A DNA stretch of 64,000 bases. Source: Flavobacterium endoglycinae (lineage in GTDB: Bacteria; Bacteroidota; Bacteroidia; Flavobacteriales; Flavobacteriaceae). The stretch lies in the NCBI RefSeq assembly GCF_017352115.1, contig NZ_CP071448.1:2627001-2691000 (forward strand), given 5' to 3'. A model generated the notes under the pieces. That model searched no databases. It saw only the letters and a list, made by a program, of their open reading frames with translations, and was not told where the DNA came from. Shown piece by piece: positions 34,222 to 43,217 of this stretch (position 1 is its first letter; every line of letters starts with the position of its first letter). The translations under genes and the position numbers were made by a program.

Positions 34222-35379
34222 ATGAATTCTTCGCAAATCCCACATTTCGATTACATTTTTACCGGTACCGGACTGGCATCTTTAATGACGGTTTATAAAA
34301 TGGTTTTGTCTGGAAAATTCTCCGATAAATCGATTTTACTGCTTGATCAGGATTCTAAAAAAGCCAATGACAGAACGTGGTGTTTTTGGGAAAAAGAACA
34401 TTCAATCTGGAATCCAATTATTTCAAAAAAATGGGATTCGGCTTTATTTGCTAATGAAAAGTTTCAACGCGATCTGGATCTCAAACCTTATTCGTACAAT
34501 AAAATCAACGGATTAGATTTCTATAATTTTGTCTTTGAGGGTATTTCAAATCAAACGAATATTACCTTTCTTAATGAAAAAGTAACCGATATCAACGAAC
34601 TCGAAACGCACGTTTTTGTTGGAACCGAAGGAAATAGATTTACCTGTAAGTATCTTTTCAACAGCATTTATACAAAGGCTTTCGCCGAAAACCAAAATAA
34701 ATATCCCGTTTTACAGCAGCATTTTGTGGGCTGGTTTGTAAAAACGAAAGAAGAAATTTTCAATCCGGAAGAAGTTACTTTTATGGATTTTTCGGTTGAA
34801 CAAAAAGGAAATACAAGGTTTATGTACGTTCTGCCAACTTCTAAAACTGAGGCTTTGGTCGAATATACTTTGTTTTCAGAAAAATTGCTGCCAAAAGAAG
34901 AGTACGAAAAAGCCATTGAAAATTATCTTAAGCAATTGGGATCAGATGACTATAAAATTCTCGAAAAAGAGGAGGGAAGTATTCCAATGACGAGTTATCC
35001 TTTTTGGGAAAAAAATACCAAACGGGTTTTGAATATTGGTACAGCTGGCGGCTGGACAAAAGCAAGTACGGGTTATACTTTCAAAAATTCAGATAAAAAA
35101 TCAACTGAACTGGTTAGTTTTATTCAAAATGAAGGATTTAAAATGAAAGACTTCCATAAAAAGAACCGATTTTGGTTGTATGATTTACTGCTTCTGGATA
35201 TTCTGTATCATCATAACGAATTGGGAAGTTCCATTTTTTCATCTTTATTCCGAAAAGGAAATCCAAAATTGATTTTTAAATTTTTGGATGAAGAAACAAG
35301 TTTGGCTGAAGATTTTCAGGTAATTATGAAATGTCCGAAACTGCCTTTTCTAAAAGCATTATTCAGAGTTTTGTTTTAA
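34222..35379 (+). CDS. crtY: Lycopene beta-cyclase (CrtY type)
   Basis: A 385-residue flavoprotein that makes beta-carotene from lycopene. It has an N-terminal dinucleotide-binding motif (FTGTGLASLMTVYKM), the DRTWCFWE segment typical of CrtY, and a C-terminal GTAGGWTKASTGYTF. The start ATG at 34222 is preferred over a TTG six bases upstream. No other carotenoid gene (crtB, crtI, crtZ) is in the window. It follows the thioredoxin gene by 19 bases. Confidence 0.92.
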   Translation: MNSSQIPHFDYIFTGTGLASLMTVYKMVLSGKFSDKSILLLDQDSKKANDRTWCFWEKEHSIWNPIISKKWDSALFANEKFQRDLDLKPYSYNKINGLDFYNFVFEGISNQTNITFLNEKVTDINELETHVFVGTEGNRFTCKYLFNSIYTKAFAENQNKYPVLQQHFVGWFVKTKEEIFNPEEVTFMDFSVEQKGNTRFMYVLPTSKTEALVEYTLFSEKLLPKEEYEKAIENYLKQLGSDDYKILEKEEGSIPMTSYPFWEKNTKRVLNIGTAGGWTKASTGYTFKNSDKKSTELVSFIQNEGFKMKDFHKKNRFWLYDLLLLDILYHHNELGSSIFSSLFRKGNPKLIFKFLDEETSLAEDFQVIMKCPKLPFLKALFRVLF

Positions 35380-35482
35380 ACGAAATTTTGTTTGCTGTGA
35401 AATATTTTTTAATCCATTTCTAAAAAAACCTATTTTAGCTTGATTTTTCTTTCAAAAAAAACAACTCAAAAATAGATAGGAT

Positions 35483-36277
35483 TTGAAAACCATTACTTTA
35501 GGATTATTCTTTTTTAGTTTTCTTTCATTCGGACAAGTTTCTACAAACAAAGCACATGATGCCATTATAGAAGAGTTTTTAACCAATTGCGCCGAAAAAA
35601 AATACGATTACAATATCGAAATGCAAAAATGGCAAGCCTGTCTTGATGAAGGTTTGAAAAAAGACAGCACCGTTGCTCAATTGTGGCAGCAAAAAGCGAT
35701 GCCGTATTTTAAATGCAAAAAGTATGAAGTTGGAATGCCTTATCTTGATAAAGCAGTTCTTTATGACAAAGCCGAATGGCTCCCGTACAGAGGTTTTATC
35801 AAATGCATCTTTGCCAAAACTTACAAAAGTGCCATAACCGATTTTGAAGAATGCATTAAGCTCTATGGGAATAATTATGTAATGGATCACACGTATGGTT
35901 TTTACATTGGATTGTGTTATTTACAATTGAATGAATACGAAAAAGCCGAAAAGTGTTTCGATGATTATGTGAATGAGATTTACAAAAACAGAAGCCAATT
36001 GGAACATCCGACTGCGTATTTCTATCAAGCAATTGCTAAGTATGAGCTTCAAAAACTAGATGAAGCAATCACTATTTTTGACAAAGCGCTAAAAATATAT
36101 CCTGAATTTTCAGATGCAAAGTATTATAAAGCCATCTGCTGGTATAAAAAAGGAAAGCCAAAAGAAGAAATTATGGCTTTGATTAACGAAGGAAAAGAAA
36201 ATGCCAAGAAAGGATATTCGATTAATGAAGACAATACGGTTTATGAAACCTATCCGTATCAAAAGAAGTTAAGGTAA
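35483..36277 (+). CDS. Secreted TPR-repeat protein
   Basis: A 264-residue protein with a signal peptide (MKTITLGLFFFSFLSFGQ) and tetratricopeptide repeats from about residue 65 to 235 (for example DEAITIFDKALKIYPEFSDAKYYKAICWYKKG). It appears to start at a TTG at 35483: an AGATAGGA stretch lies just before it, and no ATG lies between it and the signal peptide end. It is a scaffold-type protein with unknown partner. Confidence 0.85.
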   Translation: MKTITLGLFFFSFLSFGQVSTNKAHDAIIEEFLTNCAEKKYDYNIEMQKWQACLDEGLKKDSTVAQLWQQKAMPYFKCKKYEVGMPYLDKAVLYDKAEWLPYRGFIKCIFAKTYKSAITDFEECIKLYGNNYVMDHTYGFYIGLCYLQLNEYEKAEKCFDDYVNEIYKNRSQLEHPTAYFYQAIAKYELQKLDEAITIFDKALKIYPEFSDAKYYKAICWYKKGKPKEEIMALINEGKENAKKGYSINEDNTVYETYPYQKKLR

Positions 36278-36379
36278 TTACCAATCGAACTATAACAAAA
36301 CTTTATACTTCAAATTAACGAGTTGCGAGTAAACTTTGTAACTTTGCAGTTCAAAAGTAAAATTTAAAAAATCAAGAAT

Positions 36380-36790
36380 ATGTATCCACAAGAAATGGTA
36401 AAACCAATGGAGGCTGAATTAACAGCTGCTGGTTTTCAAGATTTACATAGTGCTGAAGCTGTAGAGAATGCAATTAAAGCTGAAGGTACCACATTAGTTG
36501 TTGTAAATTCTGTTTGCGGCTGCGCGGCTAGAAATGCACGTCCTGGAGCAAAAATGAGCTTACAAGGAGCTAAAAAACCAGATCATTTAATCACTGTTTT
36601 CGCTGGTGTTGACAAAGAAGCTGTTGATGCAGCAAGACAACACATGTTCCCTTTTCCTCCATCATCGCCTTCTATGGCTTTGTTTAAAAACGGAGAATTA
36701 GTTCACATGTTAGAGCGTCACCACATCGAAGGGCGCCCAGCTGAAATGATCGCTGAGAATTTACAAGACGCATTTAACGAGTTTTGTTGA
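36380..36790 (+). CDS. BrxA/BrxB family bacilliredoxin
   Basis: A 136-residue member of the YphP/YqiW family, marked by CGC (Cys46 and Cys48, in [14 protein letters not shown]). In Firmicutes these proteins remove bacillithiol from S-bacillithiolated proteins. Many Bacteroidota also make bacillithiol, so that role is reasonable. A TAACTTTG -7 box lies at 36339-36346. It is monocistronic, with a terminator at 36874-36899. Confidence 0.93.
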   Translation: MYPQEMVKPMEAELTAAGFQDLHSAEAVENAIKAEGTTLVVVNSVCGCAARNARPGAKMSLQGAKKPDHLITVFAGVDKEAVDAARQHMFPFPPSSPSMALFKNGELVHMLERHHIEGRPAEMIAENLQDAFNEFC

Positions 36791-36873
36791 TTTTTTTAGG
36801 TACTGAGGTGCTGAGATACTAAGGTTCTGAGTTTAGGGACAAAGGTTCAAAGTGACAAAGTAATAAAGATTTT

Positions 36874-36899
36874 AAAAAGCACCAATTGGTGCTTTTTTT
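36874..36899 (+). terminator. Terminator after bacilliredoxin gene
   Basis: AAAAAGCACCAATTGGTGCTTTTTTT is a perfect stem with a T run. It is bracketed by CAAAGTGACAAAG and CTTTGTCACTTTG, an additional outer inverted repeat of the dispersed kind. Confidence 0.85.
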
Positions 36900-36937
36900 A
36901 TGGACTAAAACTAAAAAACCTTTGTCACTTTGTCACT

Positions 36938-36968
36938 TTGCAACTTTGAACCTTTTTACCTACTTTTG
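36938..36968 (+). promoter_or_regulatory. trhO promoter
   Basis: TTG at 36938-36940, 20 bases, then TACTTTTG at 36961-36968 fits the Bacteroidota promoter. It lies downstream of the alternative ATG at 36930 and so supports the start at 37005. Confidence 0.65.
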
Positions 36969-37004
36969 CAAAAAAATAATTTCTCACTTAAAACTGTTTA
37001 TAGC

Positions 37005-38363
37005 ATGCAACTGTACAACACTTTGAGCGCAGAAGAAAGAGCCATCATGATCGATGATGCAGGTAAACAACGACTAACGTTGTCTTTCTATGCGTATGCC
37101 AAAATTCAAGATCCACAAAAATTTCGTAATGATTTATTCGTAGCCTGGAATGCCCTTGATGCATTAGGCCGAATTTATGTTGCCAGCGAAGGAATAAATG
37201 CTCAAATGAGTGTTCCTGCCGAAAATTTTGAAGCTTTTAGAGAAACTCTTGAGGCTTATGATTTCATGAAAGGCATACGATTGAATGTTGCCGTAGAACA
37301 AGACGATCATTCCTTTTTAAAATTGACAATCAAAGTGCGTCACAAAATCGTTGCTGACGGTTTAAACGATGACACTTTTGATGTTACTAATATTGGCGTT
37401 CACTTGAAAGCCAAAGAATTCAACGAAATCCTTGAAGATCCAAACACAATTGTAGTAGATTTTAGAAATCACTACGAAAGCGAAGTTGGACATTTTAAAG
37501 GTGCTATTACTCCAGACGTTGAGACTTTTAGAGAGAGTTTACCAATCATTAACGAACAGCTTAAAGATCATAAAGACGATAAGAATCTGGTAATGTATTG
37601 TACGGGAGGAATTCGTTGTGAAAAAGCGAGTGCTTACTTCAAACATCAAGGTTTCAAAAATGTATATCAATTAGAAGGTGGAATCATCAACTATGCGAAA
37701 CAATTGAAAGAAGAAGGTTTAGAAAGCAAATTCATTGGTAAAAACTTCGTATTCGATAATCGTCTGGGCGAAAGAATCACAGATGATATCATTTCGCAAT
37801 GCCATCAATGCGGAAAACCTTGCGATAACCACACCAACTGCGAAAATGACGGATGCCATTTATTGTTTATTCAGTGTGACGAATGTAAAGCGGCAATGGA
37901 AAACTGCTGTTCTACAGAATGTTTAGAAATCATTCACATGCCTTTAGTTGATCAAGTTCGTTTGAGAACTGGAAAACAGGTTGGAAATAAAGTGTTCAGA
38001 AAGGGAAAATCTGAAAACTTGAAATTCAAACACTCAGGAGATTTGCCTGAAACTGCTTTGGCAACTGCACAAAAACAAGCCGATATTCGTCAGAAAGTAA
38101 AAGTAAAGAAAGTACTTCTTGGAAAAGCAGAACATTATTACGTAAAAGCACAAGTTGGACAATTTACTGTAGAAAATCACGAATTAAATGTTGGTGATAA
38201 AATCCTTATTTCGGGTCCAACGACAGGAGATCAGGAATTGATTATGGATAAAATCATCGTGAATGGTACAGAAACTCAATCTGCTAAAATTGGTGATAAA
38301 GTTACTTTTGAAGTTCCATTTCGCATTCGTTTGTCAGATAAAGTTTATAAAATTGTAAATTAG
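37005..38363 (+). CDS. trhO: tRNA uridine(34) hydroxylase with TrhP-like C-terminal domain
   Basis: A 452-residue rhodanese-family protein of the TrhO (YceA) type, which uses O2 to make 5-hydroxyuridine at tRNA position 34. It has the N-terminal acylphosphatase-like domain, the rhodanese domain with catalytic Cys199 (VMYCTGGIRCEKAS) and a Cys-rich segment (about 265-305, several CxxC). Most TrhO proteins end soon after. This one continues with about 85 residues (about 366-452) that closely match the C-terminus of TrhP encoded at 39129-40370 (shared GDKIL, SGPTTG/TGPSTG, VPFRIR, SDK-YKIV). A RAYT gene now separates the two. The start follows the promoter at 36938-36968. Confidence 0.93.
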   Translation: MQLYNTLSAEERAIMIDDAGKQRLTLSFYAYAKIQDPQKFRNDLFVAWNALDALGRIYVASEGINAQMSVPAENFEAFRETLEAYDFMKGIRLNVAVEQDDHSFLKLTIKVRHKIVADGLNDDTFDVTNIGVHLKAKEFNEILEDPNTIVVDFRNHYESEVGHFKGAITPDVETFRESLPIINEQLKDHKDDKNLVMYCTGGIRCEKASAYFKHQGFKNVYQLEGGIINYAKQLKEEGLESKFIGKNFVFDNRLGERITDDIISQCHQCGKPCDNHTNCENDGCHLLFIQCDECKAAMENCCSTECLEIIHMPLVDQVRLRTGKQVGNKVFRKGKSENLKFKHSGDLPETALATAQKQADIRQKVKVKKVLLGKAEHYYVKAQVGQFTVENHELNVGDKILISGPTTGDQELIMDKIIVNGTETQSAKIGDKVTFEVPFRIRLSDKVYKIVN

Positions 38364-38386
38364 CGGTTTTTAAACCCTAGTTTACA

Positions 38387-38830
38387 ATGTCGCATTCTTT
38401 TTCCAAATTATGGATTCATGCCATTTGGGCAACCAAAAATCGTACGGAATTAATTGATTATTCAATTGAAAAAAAGATATACAATTATATCCATGATGAA
38501 TTAATTGAACTCGGTTGTCCAGTTAGAATCATAAATGGAATGCCTGATCATGTGCATGTTTTGTTTTTACTAAATCCGCAAAAATCTATTTCGGATGTAA
38601 TTCGTCAAGCTAAAGGCGGTTCTTCTCATTGTATAAATGGAGAAAATCTAATTCCTGAAAAATTCGCCTGGCAAAAGGGCTATGCTGCTTTTGCGGTAAG
38701 CGAATCCCAGCTTGATGTTGTTTATAATTATATTAAAAATCAAAAACAGCATCATTTGAAAAAGAATGGCCAGCAGGAATTTGATGAATTTGTAAAACTT
38801 CATGGGTTTGAAAATTCAACCAACCTGTAA
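38387..38830 (+). CDS. REP-associated tyrosine transposase (RAYT), family 2
   Basis: A 147-residue Y1 transposase. HUH is HVH (His55 and His57 in GMPDHVHVLF), and the catalytic Tyr115 lies in NYIKNQKQHH. It differs strongly from the RAYT at 12139 although the active-site positions coincide. It starts 24 bases after trhO and is followed at once by a pair of inverted palindromes (38859-38948) that are probably its substrates. It therefore seems to have landed between trhO and trhP. Confidence 0.9.
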   Translation: MSHSFSKLWIHAIWATKNRTELIDYSIEKKIYNYIHDELIELGCPVRIINGMPDHVHVLFLLNPQKSISDVIRQAKGGSSHCINGENLIPEKFAWQKGYAAFAVSESQLDVVYNYIKNQKQHHLKKNGQQEFDEFVKLHGFENSTNL

Positions 38831-38858
38831 ATAAAAAATCACCATATTTTTTTAGAAC

Positions 38859-38948
38859 ATAGCCCACGGTTTCAACCGTGGGAAACGTATTGTTACGCAA
38901 TGATGATGATTTGCATTGTGTACCCACGGTTGAAACCGTGGGCTATAT
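38859..38948. repeat. REP pair of RAYT family 2
   Basis: Two palindromes (CCCACGGTTTCAACCGTGGG at 38863-38882 and CCCACGGTTGAAACCGTGGG at 38923-38942) lie in inverted orientation, flanked by ATAG and CTAT. The unit differs from those of RAYT 1. After it, up to trhP at 39129, I see only a small hairpin (TTTCGT/ACGAAA) and a TATTTTTG -7 box at 39067-39074. Confidence 0.85.
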
Positions 38949-39128
38949 TTGATAAAGATTAGCGACAATCATGGGCATAGAAAATGGTTTTTCGTGGCCT
39001 GCTACGAAATAATTTTTAAAATAAAGACCATGATAAAAATCATAGGAATCCAATCTACACCCACATTATTTTTGTCAATTTTTAGATAACTGAATTCTAA
39101 AAACATCATTGGAATAATAAAATCAAAA

Positions 39129-40370
39129 ATGACAATTAACAATACAATCGAACTCATGGCTCCCGCTGGGAACTTTGAGTCGCTTCAGGCTGCTTTAGAT
39201 AATGGCTGTGATTCTGTATATTTTGGTGTTGAGCAACTCAACATGCGTGCAAGAGCGACAGTGAATTTTACAATCGGAGATTTAAAAGAAATTGCCAATC
39301 GCTGCGAAGCCCAAAACGTTCGAAGCTATCTGACTTTAAACACGATTATTTACGATCACGATTTATCAGTTGTAAAAACAGTATTGAATAAAGCAAAAGA
39401 GGCCAATATTACCGCAGTAATCGCATCCGATCAAGCTGTAATTGCCATGGCAAGATCGATTGGAATGGAAGTTCATATTTCGACACAACTGAATGTTACC
39501 AATATAGAAACCATTAAATTCTATAGTTTATTTGCCGATACCATGGTTTTAAGCCGTGAATTGAGTTTGCGACAAGTAAAGAAAATAACGGAACAAATTG
39601 AAAAAGAACAAATCAAAGGACCAAACGGAAATTTAGTAGAAATCGAAATTTTTGGTCACGGCGCTTTATGTATGGCAGTTTCAGGAAAATGTTATTTGAG
39701 TTTGCATTCGCATAATTCCTCTGCGAATCGCGGGGCGTGCAAACAAAACTGCCGAAAAAAATATACCGTTATCGATCAGGAAACAGGTTTTGAAATCGAA
39801 TTGGATAATGAATATATGATGTCACCTAAGGATTTATGTACCATCGACTTTTTAGATCAAGTAATTGATTCTGGAATTAAGGTTTTAAAAATCGAAGGAC
39901 GCGGACGTGCGCCTGAATATGTAGCAACAGTCATCAAAACTTATCGAGAAGCTATTGATGCGTATTACGACGGTACTTTCTCTAAAGAGAAAACCGCAGT
40001 TTGGATGGAAGCTTTAAATACAGTCTACAATCGTGGTTTCTGGTCGGGATATTATTTGGGACAAGAATTAGGAGAGTGGAGCGATATTCCAGGATCTGCA
40101 GCGACGCAGAAAAAGGTTTATGTGGGTAAAGGAACACATTATTTCCCAAAAGCCGAAATTGGACAATTCAAAATTGAAGCTTACGATATTAAAGTCGGTG
40201 ATAAAATTTTGGTAACAGGGCCAAGTACAGGTGCTCAAGAAATGATTATTGACGAAATGTTCGTGAACGATTTCTCAGCAGAAAAAGCAACAAAAGGAGA
40301 CGATTGTACTTTCAAAGTGCCATTCAGAATCAGAATGTCGGACAAACTCTATAAAATTGTTGAATCGTAA
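39129..40370 (+). CDS. trhP: tRNA 5-hydroxyuridine synthesis protein, U32 family
   Basis: A 413-residue U32 (peptidase-like) protein of the YegQ/TrhP type. With prephenate it forms ho5U34 in tRNA without O2, and it depends on iron-sulfur cluster biogenesis. The core shows ELMAPAGNFESLQAA, the GHGALCMAVSGKCYLS block, CKQNCRK and KIEGRGRAPEYVATV. The cysteines in these blocks are candidate cluster ligands. The C-terminal 85 residues form a small beta-barrel domain shared with the upstream TrhO. The stop overlaps the ferredoxin ATG by one base, so the two are coupled. Confidence 0.93.
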   Translation: MTINNTIELMAPAGNFESLQAALDNGCDSVYFGVEQLNMRARATVNFTIGDLKEIANRCEAQNVRSYLTLNTIIYDHDLSVVKTVLNKAKEANITAVIASDQAVIAMARSIGMEVHISTQLNVTNIETIKFYSLFADTMVLSRELSLRQVKKITEQIEKEQIKGPNGNLVEIEIFGHGALCMAVSGKCYLSLHSHNSSANRGACKQNCRKKYTVIDQETGFEIELDNEYMMSPKDLCTIDFLDQVIDSGIKVLKIEGRGRAPEYVATVIKTYREAIDAYYDGTFSKEKTAVWMEALNTVYNRGFWSGYYLGQELGEWSDIPGSAATQKKVYVGKGTHYFPKAEIGQFKIEAYDIKVGDKILVTGPSTGAQEMIIDEMFVNDFSAEKATKGDDCTFKVPFRIRMSDKLYKIVES

Positions 40371-40600
40371 TGGTTATTATCACTTTACAGAGAGATAAAT
40401 GCATTGGCTGTAATTACTGCGTCGAAATGGATCCAGTTCATTTTCAAATGTCGAAAAAAGATGGAAAATCGGTTTTACTTCATTCGCAGCATGCCAAAGG
40501 CTTTTTTACTTTAAAATCGCCAAATCATGCGATTGTAGAAAGTTGCGAATTGGCTGCAAAAGCTTGTCCGGTTAAGATTATTACGGTTAAGGAAACTTAG
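40370..40600 (+). CDS. Small ferredoxin
   Basis: A 76-residue iron-sulfur protein with one cluster motif, CIGCNYC near the N-terminus and CELAAKACP near the C-terminus, as in single [4Fe-4S] ferredoxins. Its ATG overlaps the trhP stop by one base, so expression is coupled. It is probably an electron donor for TrhP or its cluster, though this is inferred from context only. Confidence 0.9.
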   Translation: MVIITLQRDKCIGCNYCVEMDPVHFQMSKKDGKSVLLHSQHAKGFFTLKSPNHAIVESCELAAKACPVKIITVKET

Positions 40601-40615
40601 AGGTCATTATAAAAG

Positions 40616-40643
40616 AAAAGAGTCGCAACTTGCGACTCTTTTT
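40616..40643 (+). terminator. Terminator after ferredoxin gene
   Basis: AAAGAGTCGCAA and TTGCGACTCTTTTT pair perfectly and end in Ts. It also serves the convergent lipoprotein gene. Confidence 0.85.
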
Positions 40644-40655
40644 ATGTCACTTAAA

Positions 40656-41408
40656 CTAATCTTCTGCAACTTCCAGTTCGTCAAAATCTTTGATTTCAGA
40701 TAATTTAATCAATTTTGTTCGATTGATTTTTGATTCAGTTTTTTCAAAAATTTCCTCACCATCATAAGTGTTTTCGTTGACATTTTGGTTTACAATCTTT
40801 TTTCGGGTTAAGAAATTGATGCTGGTTTGTGTGAGAGTAACAGGACCGTGATTACTGCTGGCATCATAACCAATTAACTCTAAATCATTGTTTTGAAATC
40901 TGAAAGTATATTGCCAATAGCCATATCTTCCGTGTGCGTAATTGATAAAGAGTTTGTTGTTTTTTATCTCAACGTATAATTCAGGTGCATAATAAACGCC
41001 GCCTTCTTCGTTTTCAGATGAAAAACAATCGTAATTTTTTAAAGCTAGTTCGTAATTGTTGTTTTTGTTTAAAAGCACCAATATTCCTCTTCGGTTGCGA
41101 TCTAGTTTACCACGGTATTCATCTGTAATGATTTTACTTTTATCAGTGCCTTTAATAATCAGTACACAATCTTCGATATTGTCTTTGTTGAGGTCGCCAT
41201 AAATAGTATCAAATAAGACATAATTTTTAGGCAGGAAATCAGAAAGTTCTCTTTTGGTTTCAACGGGAGATTCTTCCACTTCAGGGATTTCTTTTAAATC
41301 GACAACTTCAGTTTTAGTAGATTCAGTTTTGCTTTTAGAATCTTTACAACTTGTGTTAAGAAATACAGAGACAATGGCAAGTATAAAGAATAAGTATTTT
41401 TTTATCAT
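40656..41408 (-). CDS. Hypothetical lipoprotein
   Basis: A 250-residue exported lipoprotein starting MIKKYLFF with the acceptor Cys at about residue 21 (LNTSCKDSK). A Lys/Glu/Thr-rich linker follows, then a domain with an EF-hand-like or VCBS-like acidic stretch (DTIYGDLNKDNIEDCVLI) and a strand-rich region. Similar lipoproteins occur beside toxin-immunity genes, but nothing proves that role here. In-frame ATGs at 41429 and 41471 would overlap the upstream gene and spoil the lipoprotein signal, so the start at 41408 is chosen. Confidence 0.75.
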   Translation of the reverse strand: MIKKYLFFILAIVSVFLNTSCKDSKSKTESTKTEVVDLKEIPEVEESPVETKRELSDFLPKNYVLFDTIYGDLNKDNIEDCVLIIKGTDKSKIITDEYRGKLDRNRRGILVLLNKNNNYELALKNYDCFSSENEEGGVYYAPELYVEIKNNKLFINYAHGRYGYWQYTFRFQNNDLELIGYDASSNHGPVTLTQTSINFLTRKKIVNQNVNENTYDGEEIFEKTESKINRTKLIKLSEIKDFDELEVAED

Positions 41409-41418
41409 ATTGTGAAAT

Positions 41419-41970
41419 TTAGATTTCATTAAACGGAGTGTTTTTATATCGATCAAAATACGAATTTTCATCCATTATTTCTCCTTTTGAAATCTGTTCA
41501 ACGATCTTTTGCTGAAATTCAATTTCTTCTTTCAACAGATTGTTCCAATATTGAGGATTTTCAGAAAAGTTTTGATAGTAATCGAGAATGTCAATTAACA
41601 ATAGAAAATTGTATACTGCATGTTCTGGTTTTTCCGCTGAATTGATACAATTTTCAAGGCCGCTGATTATGTTGATTTCCATGATTTCGAGTTCTTCAAA
41701 ATCATCTGCATACGGATCTATAGAGATAGAATAATTTTTTAAAGCATCTTTGAAATATTGAAGATTGTTATTCTCTACATCATTCAGTAATGTATCTTCT
41801 TGAATTTTAATTTTTAAATGATGTTCGATACATTCCGCAGTTTCGGGCAATAGAAAATAGAGCCGAATAAAAGCTTTACCTATACTTTTCCTTTGACTAC
41901 TATCAAGTTGCTTTAGCTTGTCTTCTAAAAAAGCGGTATGCTTCGAAATTATGGATACAATATCAAACAT
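41419..41970 (-). CDS. Hypothetical cytosolic protein
   Basis: A 183-residue protein that I do not recognise. It is helical and acidic (for example EIMEINIISGLENCINSAEKPEHAVYN in parts) with no signal. It lies ten bases before the lipoprotein gene on the same strand. It could be a small immunity-type or housekeeping protein. Upstream lies the remnant described at 41983-42294. Confidence 0.65.
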   Translation of the reverse strand: MFDIVSIISKHTAFLEDKLKQLDSSQRKSIGKAFIRLYFLLPETAECIEHHLKIKIQEDTLLNDVENNNLQYFKDALKNYSISIDPYADDFEELEIMEINIISGLENCINSAEKPEHAVYNFLLLIDILDYYQNFSENPQYWNNLLKEEIEFQQKIVEQISKGEIMDENSYFDRYKNTPFNEI

Positions 41971-41982
41971 CGTTTTTATATT

Positions 41983-42294
41983 TTATATTTTCAATCTATC
42001 AATTAAAGTTTCTTTCCATTGAATGCTTGGGCACTTTTTAAGCAGATTTTCATATTTATCAATCAATTTTCTTAAATAGTGATTCCGTCAAATGCAGTAA
42101 AGTTCATTCTAGACATTCCGATCGTGTGAATGTATCCTTATAAGTTGTTAGCGCAGATTTGTAATCCGTGCCCGCAACTGCAAGACACACAATGTAACTA
42201 TCGAATCGAAAACAAAGCAATCTATAGGGGCACGAATTGCAAATCCGCGCGAACGGACTACTTCAGTATTATTCTTTTTACGCTTTTTAAACAT
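41983..42294 (-). pseudogene. Decayed gene interrupted by 140-bp repeat
   Basis: An ATG at 42294 follows the stop of the upstream gene with no gap. It opens MFKKRKKNNTEV and then runs into the 140-bp repeat (42118-42257). Downstream of the repeat is a short open stretch ending HYLRKLIDKYENLLKKC and then WKETLIDRLKI, with a stop at 41983-41985. This reads like a normal C-terminus, and the preceding MSRMNFTAFDGIT lies in a shifted frame. Together they look like the two ends of one gene broken by insertion and frameshift. Chance frames in AT-rich DNA remain possible. Confidence 0.45.
42118..42257. repeat. 140-bp palindromic repeat, copy 1
   Basis: The ends are inverted (GCGCAGATTTGTAATCCGTG near 42151 and CACGAATTGCAAATCCGCGC near 42231), making a stem of about 24 bases around a unique centre. 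It aligns without gaps to copy 2 at 43218-43357, with about seven differences by eye. Confidence 0.9.
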
Positions 42295-43164
42295 TTATTT
42301 ATCTTTTAATTTATTTAATAAACCTTGTTCTTTCTTTCCTAAAGGTCTTATTTGTTCGGCGTTTTTTAAGCTTTCAATTGCTTTAGTTATACTTGTCAGC
42401 TTAGATTTTTCAGTTTTGTCTGTATTTGATTTAGCTATTAACTTATTGGCTTGTTCTATAAACTTTTGATACGTTTTCCAATCTTTTGGTGTAAGATGTG
42501 CAAATGGATCATTTTTTTGAGGTCTTGGTTTTATGTAATCTTTGGCAAAATCGATTTCTTCCTGCGTTGCAACTTTAGAATTAAAAGGCTCAAAATTTGC
42601 AAAATCATCAGCATTATTTTCAAACCATAGTTTTGCTTTTTCAGAAAAGAAAGCATAACCCGCACCCTCACTATTGAAAATGTCACTTCCTGTCCATGAA
42701 TTTTCAATAATAAATAGATCTTGCCTGCTAGAAATATTTCTTTCTTTTCGACCTGTTAGTGTTTTGTTGTTTAGTTTTAAACACCAAATTTTTTCCATTT
42801 TTTCAGCAGTTTCTGGACTATGTTTTCGGCTAAGAATATAATTTTCTGGTTCGCCACCATTTGGATATATTTTAGGGTCTTCAGTATCTAAATCCCACTT
42901 TGTCCAATCTAAATTGACAATTTTATGAAAAACGGTTTCTTGATATTCAAAGCCTTTTAAATCTGACTTCTCTAATTTTTGTTTGAACGTGTCGGAAATT
43001 AAAATCATCTTTGCCCAAGTGTAAACCGGTGGTACAAATGGTCCTGTGCGTTCTATTAAAATTTTGGATTCATCTTTTTCGTCAGGATAAGCATAACCGA
43101 CAAGCAAGGTGTCGCCATAATCTCCCCAAGGCATTTCTTTATTTTTAAAAATGTAAAAGTTCAT
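42295..43164 (-). CDS. Hypothetical protein (immunity-like)
   Basis: A 289-residue cytosolic protein. I do not recognise the family. It is rich in Trp, Lys and acidic residues, with segments such as ERTGPFVPPVYTWAKMILI and FSEKAKLWFENNADDFANF. The last 75 residues are a charged helical tail (KSNTDKTEKSKL). The layout resembles some immunity proteins of contact-dependent toxin systems, but this is pattern impression only. Both of its flanks carry the 140-bp repeat, so it could be lost by recombination. Confidence 0.7.
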   Translation of the reverse strand: MNFYIFKNKEMPWGDYGDTLLVGYAYPDEKDESKILIERTGPFVPPVYTWAKMILISDTFKQKLEKSDLKGFEYQETVFHKIVNLDWTKWDLDTEDPKIYPNGGEPENYILSRKHSPETAEKMEKIWCLKLNNKTLTGRKERNISSRQDLFIIENSWTGSDIFNSEGAGYAFFSEKAKLWFENNADDFANFEPFNSKVATQEEIDFAKDYIKPRPQKNDPFAHLTPKDWKTYQKFIEQANKLIAKSNTDKTEKSKLTSITKAIESLKNAEQIRPLGKKEQGLLNKLKDK

Positions 43165-43217
43165 GTTAATTCTATTATATGATAACTCTTAAATACATAA
43201 CAACTTTCGGAAACCAT

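Noticed and set aside
34222..35379. A full carotenoid cluster around crtY
   Set aside because: No phytoene synthase, desaturase or hydroxylase is found within the window. Only crtY is present.
37735..37926. Small plus-strand frame inside trhO
   Set aside because: It overlaps the Cys-rich part of trhO in another frame and has no features of its own.
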